64,000 bases of DNA from Tachypleus tridentatus (GCF_004210375.1 NC_134827.1:102471285-102535284), one strand, 5' to 3'; shown: positions 1 to 12,378, counted from the stretch's first letter. Notes: generated by a model from the letters alone, not told the origin. Translations and numbers: made by a program.

Positions 1-1241
1 AATTTTGGAATATACTAGGCATTATCGTTATGAAGTAGCTTAGTTTGGAATATCTAAATTTTAATTTATCAAAGCGCGTGAAATTTTGCCACGTTTATAT
101 TTTAATAATATTGTTTGTAGTGTTCCATGTATTAATTTCTTATCGGTTTAACATTTGAGCACTATTAAAACCTGGAATATCTGTATGGTGCTTAAACATT
201 AACAGCTTTTAAACGCATTTTTTCTAAGCTATTTATTTACCACATTGGTTGTAGGCCCAACGAATATTGGCTATAAACATTCTAATAACCTTAAGGCTAC
301 ACGCAAACCAAAATAATGTTAAATAAAAATACTAGACAGATTACAGATAATTCCACCAATCACGAATAGACACTTAGTGATGTCATCTAATCTATTCGGT
401 TATTTCTTTACACCTGGTGTTGGAAGGAGCAACAACAGAAATTACTCAATATGTAGACTCCACCATGGAGGGAAAGGAACAAGCAAGAACTTTGACAAGT
501 TCAACCTCTTTATCCAACAGGCACTGTGGCTTATGTGGCGTCAGATTTGCGTTGTTCAATGACACAAGATGCCGTTTATTAATGTATTAAATTGTGTGAT
601 GCAGGTGTTTAACATACCTTAAGCCTAAAACACGGTTTATAAAGTTCCTAAACAGTGTGTCTGCACGAAGTTTCAGAAAATAAATTTCACCGGAAATGTT
701 GTTACATCACGACTACGAAACAGATCAGTTCGCCTACTCGGAAACGAGCGAGACCTTGGCATAAATCTGCACAGCGTTGGCTCCAGCAGGTCGTAAAGAC
801 TGTATCACACAAGAGCGGCTTCAAATCCAGAAAACAATTATGACTTTTTAGCTAACTCCGAAGTCCATTTTTCTTCCTTCAAACGGCTTACAATATCGCT
901 AATAAATTTTCTCCTTTGCCTTTTAGACCTTCATAGCAGCAGAAGTGTTTATTACCGGTACCAATTTTTATTATCGAAAAATTCTGTTAGAATCCTGCAG
1001 TCTTTTGCTACATACCCTGTAGTTTCAAAGCTGCTATAACAGTTTGTTTACGATTTCACGGTAGAACTCTTTGTTTTGTTTCGTCGTGTTCGATCATGTT
1101 TCGGTAACACAAATCGCTTGTGCAACATTGTTAGGCGTAATTTATTTATTACCTTCGCATACGTAAATACTGGGTGCACTTTTAAAGCGCTAATTATTCA
1201 AACCTTATTTGTGATTTTGGTATCGAGCGATGCAAAAGCCA
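1..1241. other. Unannotated AT-rich stretch
   Basis: No gene, splice-bounded exon or recognised repeat is visible. The short open frames here (about 60 codons) have no recognisable protein character. Confidence 0.5.
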
Positions 1242-1449
1242 CCTACGCTAGCCGTCCCTAATTTAGCAGTGTAAAACTAGAGAGAAGGCAGCTAGTCAAC
1301 ACCATCCATCGCCAACTCTTGGGCCACTCTTTTTACCAAGCAATAGTGGGATATATCGTCACATTATAACGCTCCCCTCGCGGCTAAAAGGAAAAGAATG
1401 TTTGGTGGTACGGAGGATTCGAACCCGCGACCTTCACATTGTGAGTCAT
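1242..1449 (-). repeat. SINE family A copy (degenerate)
   Basis: Family A is a tRNA-derived SINE. In its sense direction it has a tRNA-like head (GGCATGGCCAGGTGGTTAAG, then a B-box-like GGTTCGAATCC), a body running CACCAAACATGCTCG...AGTTGGCGGTGGGTGGT...CTAGCTGCCTTCCCTCTAG, and a tail AGATAGCCCTCGTGTAGCTT followed by GCGCGAAATTC and CAAA repeats. This copy is inverted, keeps the body and the B-box region, and is missing the end of the head. Confidence 0.8.
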
Positions 1450-2439
1450 ACTTATTCATTATAAATCTTGGGAAACAAATGAAAGCTCAGATGACTGCTT
1501 TCCTCTCCCCCCCCAGTTTATCATGGCTAAACAAAGATATCAGAAGCTGAAACAACGTCTCAGGATTTATTCCAAAACTTTTATGATGGCTGTTTATTCT
1601 GTTTAAGATATATGGTAATCACATAACCTTTATCACGTGGTTTACACAACACATAACCACTAGAACCCTTGAGGAATCTCCAGAGATGTATTCACGCCTA
1701 GCCAAGGCAACTGCATCTTCGGTGGGATAAAGGGGAAGAAGGTTTTAGTATCATTAGGCCCAACATACCCCCCCTCCCTCCTAGAAAAGTACGTGCAAAT
1801 ATATTAATTCTCTGTCAGTAAAATAAAAAGATAGTTATTTATCTATTGCTATCACGTTTGCCCTTAAATTAACATTCGGGTTAATCCTACCAATAAGTAT
1901 GGGCATCAAAGATGATTTACTTTGTAACACTTCTGTTGAAGACATCATCTCTTATCTTGTAAAGAACTTCCCTGTGTTTACAAAGTTACTGTTCGTGTGA
2001 ACTATGTATAATTATTAGTGTTAACACTAAATTACATATTCTTCTTAAATACTTTTTTGTTATTTTTAGGGCAAATTTTTGGGTTTCTGGTAGAATCTTC
2101 AAATCTACTACGCCTTAAAGTATCAGTGATGTGAAGTCACCGATGGATGATTTTTTTTGGGAAGGTTGTTCCCCCAAGAGATAGCTCTCCCTCTGATATT
2201 TAGTTACTTATTTTTTAATTTTCTAACTGTGACACCCAGTGATATTAAATTGTTAAGTTTTGCTGTCCCTCCACACATTAACTCTTTGCCCCCTTCCCTC
2301 AAATAGCATAACTTAGAAATGTTACAGGTATAGAATTAAACCTAAACAACACTTACTATATACAAATCCTATATATAATTAAATTCTGAATGAATTCTTT
2401 GTTCCATCTCATAACGTAACCCCGATAGCGCAAGTTTTC
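1450..2439. other. Unannotated AT-rich stretch
   Basis: Low-complexity T-rich and C-rich tracts only. No coding signal was seen on either strand. Confidence 0.5.
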
Positions 2440-2674
2440 TGTTAAGCTCCATTTTGCGTTCCATGCTTGCTTACTTTTGAGAACACTGTTAAGCTCCATT
2501 TTGTGTCCATAGCTTGCTAACTTTCGAGAACACTGATAAGCTCCATTTTGTGTCCAATGCTTGCTTACTTTTGAGAACACTGTTAAGCTCCATTTTGTGT
2601 CCAATGCTTGCTTACTTTTGAGAACACTGTTAAGCTCCATTTTGTGTCCAATGCTTGCTTACTTTTGAAAACAG
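2440..2674. repeat. 47-bp minisatellite, 5 copies
   Basis: Five head-to-tail units of 47 bp begin TGTTAAGCTCCATTTTGTGT and end TTGAGAACAC. The first, second and last units are the most diverged. The open frame on the minus strand here is a by-product of the repeat. Confidence 0.9.
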
Positions 2675-3409
2675 TTCGTACTCAATGGTGGTGTCTGCTT
2701 TACTGTAATATAAGTAAAGTGTTTTTAATCTGTGTACGTCATGCACTCTGGTTGTTATCAGTAAATAAGTAAATTAAAAAAAAAATAGATTGCAAAACGT
2801 ACCAAGAGCGACGTTACTGTGCAAACAAGCCATACATGTGTCTTGTACCCGGGGAAGGCATGTTTTATCAAACGAAATACAAAAGAAATTATCATATTAA
2901 GTAAACCGCTATTGTTTCTCACTGTGTATTTGATTTAAAAAAATCTCTCAAACGCTTCCGTTGATCTGTTCAGTTCGTCACTGGCCGAATTCCTAAGACT
3001 TCACTATGTTAACTAGCTAACTAACAACATGTATGTGACTTCTCCCCACGAGGCAAGCGCAAGGCAATAATCGTACAAACAAGTGTGGAAAAACTGTGAC
3101 GCAACTGTTGTTGGCATTCTCGTCTCTAGTGAAATCAAACCCTTTCTACCCGTTGGCTGGTTGGCAAAAAGCCAACTAGGTCATCGCGATGTGCGCGACG
3201 CGATAAGGGCTAACGACCTCACCTCGATATTACGCATACTACCGCTTTCTTGAATATACCACAGGACTGAAGTATTCCCATATCTTCTGTCCAACCATCA
3301 AGGTAAAAGAAAGAAAATTAATTGTCCGTTACAACTTAATCTAATTCGTAAGCCTCGGGGGCAAATCCAATGGAAACGAAATTCCCACGAAGTGTTGGTT
3401 TTAACACTA
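2675..3409. other. Unannotated stretch
   Basis: No gene seen. A local hairpin (TTGGC-AAAA-GCCAA near 3160-3176) sits in an unusually GC-rich patch (about 3110-3240), but it has no recognisable RNA-gene structure. Confidence 0.4.
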
Positions 3410-3512
3410 AGCCACAAAACACGCTAAAAGTGCTCTGTTGTCAATCGCGGGGGATAGAACACTAAGTTTTAATGTTAAGAGTCCATTAAGTTATCGCTGA
3501 CCAACGAGGGAC
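3410..3512 (-). repeat. SINE family B copy (degenerate)
   Basis: Family B in sense direction runs CCCAGTGGCTCAGCGGTATG, TCTGCGGACTTACAACGCTA, a tRNA-like GTTTCGATACCCGTGGTGGG, then GCACAGATAGCCCATTGTGT, AGCTTTGTGCTTAATT and an A/CAAA tail. This inverted copy retains the TTAACACTAAGCCACAAA-like tail and the closing GCTGACCAACGAGGGAC-like head. It is heavily mutated. Confidence 0.5.
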
Positions 3513-3879
3513 CCCTAGAAAAAGAACAAACACCATTTATAAATGTGAAAAATTCAAACACGTCTGTATAAAGATACACACACAGAGACCTTTTCAACAC
3601 TCGACATGACAGACGTAGTTGTGGTTGACATATCATAATAGATTCTTTATTTTCACTCTTACAAATTCTTGTAATACATATCGTATTACTCGAGATATTT
3701 GTTGGCGACTTCTATCGTGTATTATTCTAAAACGGTGTTTCTCAACCTTTGTTAAGCCTGGTGCTCGGCTGTTTTCATAAACAGTCGCACAACATTACGG
3801 ATAAAATGGATTTTACATGAGAATATGATGTTTTTTTTTCATTGTATATTCTTTGTGGAACCACACAGATCAGCAAAGT
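3513..3879. other. Unannotated stretch
   Basis: No gene seen. The stretch contains a lone GTGTTTCTCAACCTTTG-like string reminiscent of a hAT element end, but no partner end was found. Confidence 0.4.
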
Positions 3880-4010
3880 CGTTCTGTCTGTTTATTGTTA
3901 AGCACAAAACTACACAAAGGGTTGATCTGTGCTTTGCCGCCATGGGTATCGAAACCCAGTTTCGTGCGATGTCAGTCCAAAGACATACCACTGAGCCACC
4001 AGAGGGGGGG
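3880..4010 (-). repeat. SINE family B copy
   Basis: Inverted copy. It reads TTGTTAAGCACAAAACTACA (tail), CTGTGCTTTGCCGCCATGGG, TATCGAAACCCAGTTT (B-box region) and CATACCACTGAGCCACCAGA (head). Confidence 0.85.
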
Positions 4011-4078
4011 GGGAGAGCAAATTGTTGTGATGGTTCACTTTAAATTACTTTTCGTTATAATTTCACAATTTCTAGTTT

Positions 4079-4148
4079 CCCGGTGGATCAGTGGTGAGTT
4101 TACGGCTTTATATCACTAACATCTGGGGTTCGATTCTCCGTTGTGATC
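4079..4148 (+). repeat. SINE family B-like head fragment
   Basis: A tRNA-like head (GGTGGATCAGTGGTGAGTTT ... GGGGTTCGATTCTCC) without the tail. It resembles the copy at 32985-33086, so both may belong to a subfamily whose head differs from the main family B. Confidence 0.55.
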
Positions 4149-4152
4149 TGAT

Positions 4153-4382
4153 GCCGTAAAGACAAGAGGGAAGGCAGCTAGTCATCACCACCGATTGCCA
4201 GCGAATAGTGGAATTGACTGCAACATTATATTGCACCCCTGTCCGGCGCGAGTGACCACGTTTAGTGGACGGGAATACGAATCCGCGACCATCGGATCGC
4301 GAATCAAGGTGCTATGTGACGGGGATTCGAACCCGATTCCTTCAGTTTACGAGTCGAGCGTTTAACCACCGTGCCGGGCACC
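4153..4382 (-). repeat. SINE family A, composite copy
   Basis: An inverted family A body (AAGGCAGCTAGTCATCACCA ...) is followed by two successive B-box/head regions (around 4270-4303 and 4310-4382), so two SINE fragments appear fused here. The second head is also the outer end of the left arm of the palindrome at 4313-5757. Confidence 0.7.
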
Positions 4383-5003
4383 TTTCTGGACGAAACAGTG
4401 TGATTTGACAGTTTCTCTTATAGCACACCCAAGGCCTCAGCGTGATCCTCTCTTCCACTTATACGAACACAAACCACGAACTCTTATCAGCACAGTCCGG
4501 ACACCGTAACAAGGTTTGTTTGTTTGTTTGTTTTTAACTTTGCGCAAAGCGACATGATTAGTGGGAAAGTAGCTAGTCATCACCGCCCACTGTCAACTCT
4601 TTGACCAACGAATATTGGGATTGACCTACCCTTATAACACCCCCACGGCTGAAAGGGCGAGCATGCTTGGTGTGACGGGGATCCGAACCCCCAACCCTCG
4701 GATTACGAGTCGAGTGCCTTACCCACCTTCACATGCCGCATTCCAACTGTAAGGTAACCCTGGCGAAGTATATTTGTTTTATTCAATTTCCTTAAAATAT
4801 AATAGTTAGCCGATCACTTGACATCAGGGACAGAGATTGAACAGTGTTTTCTGTAATTACTTCGAAATAATTGTGTTTATAATGAACCCTGACCTGTGAA
4901 CTTAATTTCAGTGCACGTGATAGTACGCCATCTTATATTTCACTTCGGCGATAACGAACGGATCCGTGAAAATTGTGTTAATTGTACACACCGAGTTAAA
5001 TAC
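4313..5003. repeat. Left arm of a 1.45-kb imperfect palindrome
   Basis: This segment is the reverse complement of 5080-5757 with scattered mismatches and small indels. Anchors include CGGACACCGTAAC (left) against GTTACGGTGTCCG (right), and CACCGAGTTAAATAC against GTATTTAACTCGGTG next to the loop. The loop between the arms is about 76 bp. The arm contains SINE copies, an inner 260-bp unique segment and (GTTT)n. Confidence 0.9.
4516..4738 (-). repeat. SINE family A copy in left palindrome arm
   Basis: Inverted copy with an internal deletion: the AGATAGCCCTCG and TTAGGGACGG segments are missing. The same deletion is present in the arm partner at 5337-5553, so the two are duplicates of one insertion. 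Confidence 0.85.
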
Positions 5004-5079
5004 TATTGTTAATATAATCAATTCATTTCAAATAATAAAGACAATATAATTTTTTGTGCCTAAATCACACTGAACAGTG

Positions 5080-5757
5080 GTATTTAACTCGGTGTGTACA
5101 ATTAATACAATTTTCACGGATCCGTTCGTCATCGCCGAAGTGAAATATAAGATGGCGTACACTATACGTGCACTGAAATTAAGTTCACAGGTCAGGTTCA
5201 TTATAACCACAATTATTTCGAAGTATACAGAAAAACTGTTCAATCTCTGTCCCTGATGTCAAGTGATCGGCTAACTATTATATTTTAAGGAAATTGAATA
5301 AAACAAATATACTTCGCCAGGGTTACCTTACAGTTAGGTCCGGCATGGCCAGGTGGTTAAGGCACTCGACTCATAATCCGAGGGTCGGGGTTCGATCCCC
5401 GTCACACCAAACATGCTCACCCTTTCAGCCGGGGTGTTATAAGGGTACGGTCAATCCCAATATTCGTTGGTCAAAGAGTTGACAGTGGGCGGTGATGACC
5501 AGCTACTTTCCTCTAATCATGTAGCTTGCGCAAATTAAAAACAAACAAACAAGCCTTACAGTTACGGTGTCCGGACTATGCATTTAAGGGCTCGTGGTTT
5601 GTGTTCTTATAAGGGGAGAGGATCCGCACTTTGAGGCCTTGGGTGTGCTATAAGAGAAACGGTCAAATCACCATTTCGTCCAGAAAGGTGCCCGCATGGC
5701 CACGTGGTTAAACGCTCGACTCGTAAACTGAAGGAATCGGGTCTGAATCCCCGTCAC
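5080..5757. repeat. Right arm of the 1.45-kb imperfect palindrome
   Basis: Reverse-complement partner of 4313-5003. Its nested SINE still has an intact 11-bp target duplication, CCTTACAGTTA, at 5326-5336 and 5554-5564. In the left arm the equivalent site is damaged. Confidence 0.9.
5337..5553 (+). repeat. SINE family A copy with target duplication
   Basis: Full tRNA-like head, body and CAAA tail, but with the internal deletion shared with 4516-4738. It is flanked by the perfect direct repeat CCTTACAGTTA, as expected of LINE-machinery retroposition. Confidence 0.93.
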
Positions 5758-5963
5758 ACCAAACATGCTCGTTCTTTCAGCCGTGGAAGCATTACAATGC
5801 GACGATCAATCCTACTATTCGTTAGTAAAAGAGTAGCCTAAGAGTTGGCGGTGGGTGGCAATGACTAGCTACCTTCCCTCTAGTCTTACATTGCTAACCT
5901 AGAGACAGCTAGCGCAGATAGCCCTCGTCTAGTTTTGCGCGAAATTAAAACAAAACAAACGTT
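5689..5963 (+). repeat. SINE family A copy, near full length
   Basis: Starts GCCCGCATGGCCACGTGGTT and ends GCGCGAAATTAAAACAAAAC. Only its head lies inside the right palindrome arm. Confidence 0.93.
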
Positions 5964-6892
5964 CAAGAAACGTGGCACAAGATCTGGTGATGGCTTCATT
6001 AACCAGCTGTCTTCCCGCTACCTTTATCAGTAAATAATTAGCGACTGCTTTGCGCATGATTCTTTAGAAGCATCCTCGATTTATCACTAAAAGTTACTAT
6101 GTGACTATCATTTGTGTTTTATACACGAAGTGCTAAGAAACGTGTTTATTTAATGTTGTGATGACATACGATGAAGTACGCAAATAATATTATCTTAATT
6201 AAAAGTGGAATATCCACAAAATGAAAGTATGGATTTTAAATCAGAATCAAAGAGCTGAAGATGACCATTTGATAATTATTCAAAATGGACCAGCCTTAGG
6301 CGAAGATTATTAACAGAGGCGGAGCATTTTATTTTTAACCCTTTGTTTACCACAATGGGTAGATTACATACGTAAAGTTTTCTGTTTATTCGCATGTTTT
6401 ACTTATGAACATGATGGGCACTTTGTTCAGTGTTTTTAATAACTGATTCATAATTAATCATAACGTTACTTAAAATAATCGAGGAATAAACATGTTACTC
6501 CTGCTAGCTATTCGTATCCAATTGTTTGTAAACCGGTCTTAGGCTTAGATTCTTTCGATCTATTTCATATAATAACAGAAGAGGACACGTTAATTTACGT
6601 GAATCGGTAGACGACATCTTGTATGAGGTGAAGAATCAGTAGAACTGGTCTCGTTATGAATATGGTGAATTAGTTACAGTTTAGTCTCAATATTAACTAA
6701 CGGGAATCAGATTTGTCTCGTTAAAATAGAGAATCAATTAATATTTAAAAATTCATTATTCGATACTCAAGGGTTTAAAAAAGAAAACAAAATAATTTTC
6801 TGTAAAGTGGAAGAAGCAAAACGCGGGATGACTCGTAATGTCACGTTAAAAAACAAAAATAAAAACACAAAAGAAAGTAACGTACAATAATC
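5964..6892. other. Unannotated AT-rich stretch
   Basis: No gene, exon or repeat recognised on either strand. Confidence 0.5.
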
Positions 6893-7019
6893 ACCCAGTG
6901 GTATGTCTGCGGACTGACACCACTAAAACCGAGTTTCAATACCCGTCCTGGACAGAGCACAGATAGTCCATTCTGTAGCGTTGTGCTTAATTCTAAACAA
7001 ATAAACGCCTACAACATGG
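6893..7019 (+). repeat. SINE family B copy
   Basis: Reads CACCCAGTGGTATGTCTGCG ... TTTCAATACCCGTCCTGG ... AGCACAGATAGTCCATTCTG ... TTGTGCTTAATTCTAAACAA. It abuts the scaffold gap. Confidence 0.88.
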
Positions 7020-7021
7020 AA

Positions 7022-7521
7022 NNNNNNNNNNNNNNNNNNNNNNNNNNNNNNNNNNNNNNNNNNNNNNNNNNNNNNNNNNNNNNNNNNNNNNNNNNNNNNN
7101 NNNNNNNNNNNNNNNNNNNNNNNNNNNNNNNNNNNNNNNNNNNNNNNNNNNNNNNNNNNNNNNNNNNNNNNNNNNNNNNNNNNNNNNNNNNNNNNNNNNN
7201 NNNNNNNNNNNNNNNNNNNNNNNNNNNNNNNNNNNNNNNNNNNNNNNNNNNNNNNNNNNNNNNNNNNNNNNNNNNNNNNNNNNNNNNNNNNNNNNNNNNN
7301 NNNNNNNNNNNNNNNNNNNNNNNNNNNNNNNNNNNNNNNNNNNNNNNNNNNNNNNNNNNNNNNNNNNNNNNNNNNNNNNNNNNNNNNNNNNNNNNNNNNN
7401 NNNNNNNNNNNNNNNNNNNNNNNNNNNNNNNNNNNNNNNNNNNNNNNNNNNNNNNNNNNNNNNNNNNNNNNNNNNNNNNNNNNNNNNNNNNNNNNNNNNN
7501 NNNNNNNNNNNNNNNNNNNNN
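7022..7521. other. Assembly gap, 500 Ns
   Basis: Exactly 500 Ns, probably a placeholder size. The right edge opens directly into a satellite array, so the true gap may hold more of that array. Open frames crossing the Ns are meaningless. Confidence 0.99.
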
Positions 7522-10500
7522 ACATTAAGTTCTTTGGTATTTCTAGCTCTACTGTAATCTAATAAGGTAAGCTGACAACATTAAGTTCTTTGGTATTTCT
7601 AGCTCTACTGTAATCTAATAAGGTAAGCTGACAACATTAAGTTCTTTGGTATTTCTAGCTCTACTGTAATCTAATAAGGTAAGCTGACAACATTAAGTTC
7701 TTTGGTATTTCTAGCTCTACTGTAATCTAATAAGGTAAGCTGACAACATTACATTCTTTGGTATTTCTAGCTCTACTGTAATCTAATAAGGTAAGCTGAC
7801 AACATTACATTCTTTGTTTTCTTTGGTATTTCTAGCTCTACTGTAATCTGATAAGGTAAGCTGACAACATTAAGTTCTTTGGTATTTCTAGCTCTACTGT
7901 AATCTAATAATGTAAGCTGACAACATTAAGTTCTTTGGTATTTCTAGCTCTACTGTAATCTAATAAGGTAAGCTGACAACATTAAGTTCTTTGGTATTTC
8001 TAGCTCTACTGTAATCTAATAAGGTAAGCTGACAACATTAAGTTCTTTGGTATTTCTAGCTCTACTGTAATCTAATAAGGTAAGCTGACAACATTACATT
8101 CTTTGGTATTTCTAGTTCTACTGTAATCTAATAAGGTAAGCTGACAACATTAAGTTCTTTGGTATTTCAAGCTCTACTGTAATCTAATAAGTACAATATG
8201 CTGACAACATTAGAGTTATTTGGTATTTCTAGCTCTACTGTAATCTGATAAGGTAAGCTGACAACATTAAGTTCTTTGGTATTTCTAGTTCTACTGTAAT
8301 CTAATAAGGTAAGCTGACAACATTAAGTTCTTTGGTATTTCAAGCTCTACTGTAATCTAATAAGGTAAGCTGACAACATTACATTCTTTGGTATTTCTAG
8401 CTCTACTGTAATCTAATAAGAATAAGCTGACAACATTACATTCTTTGGTATTTCTAGCTCTACTGTAATCTAATAAGGAGAAGCTGACAACATTACATTC
8501 TTTGATATTTCTAGCTCTACTGTAATCTAATAAGGTGGTAAGCTGACAACATCACATTCTTTGGTATTTCTAGCTCTACTGTAATCTAATAAGGTAAGCT
8601 GACAACATTACATTCTTTGATATTTCTAGCTCTACTGTAATCTAATGGGTGAAGCTAGTGACAACATCACATTCTTTGGTATTTCAAGCTCTACTGTAAT
8701 CTAATAAGGTAAGCTGACAACATTACATTCTTTGATATTTCTAGCTCTACTGTAATCTAATAAGGTAAGATGACAACATTAAGTTCTTTGGTATTTCTAG
8801 CTCTACTGTAATCTAATAAGGTAAGCTGACAGCATCACATTCTTTGGTAGTTCTAGCTCTACTGTAATCTAATAAGGTAAGCTGACAACATTACATTCTT
8901 TGATATTTCTAGCTCTACTGCAATCTAATAAGGTAAGCTGACAACATCACATTCTTTGGTATTTCTAGTTCTACTGTAATCTAATAAGGTAAGCTGACAA
9001 CATTACATTCTTTGATATTTCTAGCTCTACTGTAATCTAATAAGGTAAGCTGACAACATCACATCCTTTGGTATTTCAAGCTCTACTGTAATCTAATAAG
9101 GTAAGCTGATGACATTAAGTTCTTTGATATTTCTAGCTCTACTGTAATCTAATAAGGTAAGCTGACAACATTAAGTTCTTTGGTATTTCTAGCTCTACTG
9201 TAATCTAATGAGGTAAGCTGACAACATTCACGTTATTTGGTATTTCTAGCTCTACTGTAATCTAATAAGGTAAGCTGACAACATTAAGTTCTTTGGTATT
9301 TCAAGCACTACTGTAATCTAGTAAGGTAAGCTGACAACATTACATTCTTTGGTATTTCTAGCACTACTGTAATCTAATAAGGTAAGCTGACAACATTACA
9401 TTCTTTGATATTTCTAGCTCAACTGTAATCTAATAAGGTAAGCTGACAACATTAAGTTCTTTGGTATTTCTAGCTCTACTGTAATCTAATAAGGTAAGCT
9501 GACAACATTACGTTATTTGGTATTTCTAGCTCTACTGTAATCTAATGGGGTAAGCTGACAACATTAAGTTCTTTGGTATTTCTAGCTCTACTGTAATCTA
9601 ATGAGGGTAAGCTGACAACATTAAGTTCTTTGGTATTTCTAGCTCTACTGTAATCTAATAAGGTAAGCTGACAACATTAAGTTCTTTGGTATTTCAAGTT
9701 CTACTGTAATCTAATAAGGTAAGCTGACAACATTAAGTTCTTTGGTATTTCTAGCTCTACTGTAATCTAATAAGGTAAGCTGACAACATTACATTCTTTG
9801 GTATTTCTAGCTCTACTGTAATCTAATAAAGTAAGCTGACAACATTACATTCTTTGATATTTCTAGCTCTACTGTAATCTAATAAGGTAAGCTGACAACA
9901 TTACATTCTTTGATATTTCTAGCTCTACTGTAATCTAATAAGGTAAGCTGACAACATTACATTCTTTGATATTTCTAGCTCAACTGTAATCTAATAAGGT
10001 AAGCTGACAACATTACATTCTTTGATATTTCTAGCTCTACTGTAATCTAATAAGGTAAGCTGACAACATCACATTTTTTTATTTCTAGATCTACTGTAAT
10101 CTAATAAGGTAAGCTGACAACATTACATTCTTTGATATTTCTAGCTCTACTGTAATCTAATAAGGTAAGCTGACAACATTAAGTTCTTTGGTATTTCTAG
10201 CTCTACTGTAATCTAAGAAGGTAAGCTGACAACATTACATTCTTTGATATTTCTAGCTCTACTGTAATCTAATAAGGTAAGCTGACAACATCACATTCTT
10301 TGGTATTTCTAGTTCTACTGTAATCTAATAAGGTAAGCTGACAACATTACATTCTTTGATATTTCTCGCTCTACTGTAATCTAATAAGGTAAGCTGACAA
10401 CATCACATTCTTTGGTATTTCAAGCTCTACTGTAATCTAATAAGGTAAGCTGACAACATCACATTTTTTGGTATTTCTAGATCTACTGTAATCTAATAAA

Positions 10501-11717
10501 GTAAGCTGACAACATTAAGTTCTTTGGTATTTCTAGCTCTACTGTAATCTAATAAGGTAAGCTGACAACATTACGTTATTTGGTATTTCTAGCTCTACTG
10601 TAATCTAATGAGGTAAGCTGACAACATTAAGTTCTTTGGTATTTCTAGCTCTACTGTAATCTAATGAGGTAAGCTGACAACATCACATTCTTTGGTATTT
10701 CTAGTTCTACTGTAATCTAATAAGGTAAGCTGACGACATCACATTCTTTGGTATTTCTAGTTCTACTGTAATCTAATAAGGTAAGCTGACAACATTACGT
10801 TATTTGGTATTTCTAGCTCTACTGTAATCTAATGAGGTAAGCTGACAACATTAAGTTCTTTGGTATTTCTAGCTCTACTGTAATCTAATGAGGTAAGCTG
10901 ACAACATCACATTCTTTGGTATTTCTAGTTCTACTGTAATCTAATAAGGTAAGCTGACGACATTAAGTTCTTTGATATTTCTAGCTCTACTGTAATCTAA
11001 TAAGGTAAACTGACAACATTACATTATTTGGTATTTCTAGTTCTACTGTAATCTAATAAGGTAAGCTGACAACATTAAGTTCTTTGGTATTTCTAGCTCT
11101 ACTGTAATCTAATAAGGTAAGCTGACGACATTAAGTTCTTTAATATTTCTAGCTCTACTGTAATCTAATAAGGTAAGCTGACGACATTAAGTTCTTTGGT
11201 ATTTCTAGCTCTACTGTAATCTAATGAGGTAAGCTGAGCTGACATTCACGTTATTTGGTATTTCTAGCTCTACTGTAATCTAATGAGGTAAGCTGACAAC
11301 ATTACGTTATTTGGTATTTCTAGCTCTACTGTAATCTAATGAGGTAAGCTGACAACATTAAGTTCTTTGGTATTTCTAGTTCTACTGTAATCTAATAAGG
11401 TAAGCTGACAACATTAAGTTCTTTGGTATTTCTAGTTCTACTGTAATCTAATAAGGTAAGCTGACAACATTATATTATTTGGTATTTCTAGTTCTACTGT
11501 AATCTAATAAGGTAAGCTGACAACATTATATTATTTGGTATTTCTAGTTCTACTGTAATCTAATAAGGTAAGCTGATGACATTAAGTTCTTTGGTATTTC
11601 TAGCTCTACTGTAATCTAATAAGGTAAGCTGATAACATTAAGTTATTTGGTATTTCTAGTTCTACTGTAATTTAATAAGGTAAGCTGACAACATTAAGTT
11701 CTTTGGTATTTCTAGGT
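7522..11717. repeat. Satellite 1: 56-bp tandem array, about 75 units
   Basis: The unit starts ACATTAAGTTCTTTGGTATT, continues TCTAGCTCTACTGTAATCTA and ends ATAAGGTAAGCTGACA. The period of 56 is directly measurable (7522 to 7578). Units vary mainly in a short window (TTAAGTTCTTTGGT, TTACATTCTTTGAT, TCACATTCTTTGGT, TTACGTTATTTGGT). Two of these types alternate around 8500-9100, suggesting dimeric higher-order units. The array is open on the left at the scaffold gap and decays at AATGAGATATTGATATAC on the right. Confidence 0.98.
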
Positions 11718-12378
11718 CTAATGAGATATTGATATACTCAGACTTGTGAAGATTGTTCACAACAGCTTTCATCTATCAACTGGTCAATTTTCTGCAGCAA
11801 AGTGAATTTGTCAGTAGCAAGCTTACTTAGTGAAAAGTGAAATAACGGAGCTTATAGGCAGATGCACAAGCAGGAACCAAGTGCACCATAAGATCTAACA
11901 GTGATTGTCGCTATTTCAAAATTACTGCAGCACCACAGAAGAAGAGTATTTTATGTAACAACTGCAGCAGAATTGTAGCAGTTGCCATATCTCTATACTA
12001 GTAAATGACTTGGATAAATTGGTCAAAATAGTCCATGAAAAGTCCTTAATTATAGTAACTGAAAAATAATACATTAGGTTATCATAATTTGTATCATGTT
12101 TACTGTAGAATGGAACTAATTCATAAATGTGACTAAAGAACTGGATGTGTTGTAAAACAGCTCATTCAAACCTGCAAACAGCTAACAAAACTCCAAGATG
12201 TGTTTATAATCATATTGATTATAAATTAAAACATTACATTTTCTTTTTATACTTGCTCATTACTGAAAATGAAAGACTCACACATCTGATCTTTGACCTC
12301 CTTTATAATCCTGTCTGGTCTTGATACTTTAAAGATTCAGTCTTTCAGTGAAGAGATTGCCTTTTGAGGATACCATTA
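11718..12378. other. Spacer between satellites 1 and 2
   Basis: AT-rich, apparently single-copy DNA. No gene seen. Confidence 0.5.

Noticed and set aside
3731-3760. Possible hAT terminal repeat (GTGTTTCTCAACCTTTG)
   Set aside because: No opposite end or target duplication was found nearby; a single weak match is not enough.
5337-5410. True tRNA genes at the heads of family A repeats
   Set aside because: The heads continue into a constant 200-bp body and tail repeated across the window, with target duplications, and no intact cloverleaf was found. They are SINE promoters, not tRNA genes.
6923-7528. Long open frames across the first scaffold gap
   Set aside because: They consist of Ns with a few flanking codons. 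The same holds at 59289-59876.
7522-11717. CRISPR-like array appearance of the tandem repeats
   Set aside because: Units are contiguous and near-identical with no unique spacers, and the genome is eukaryotic. This is a satellite. The same applies to 12607-17533 and 26320-32130.
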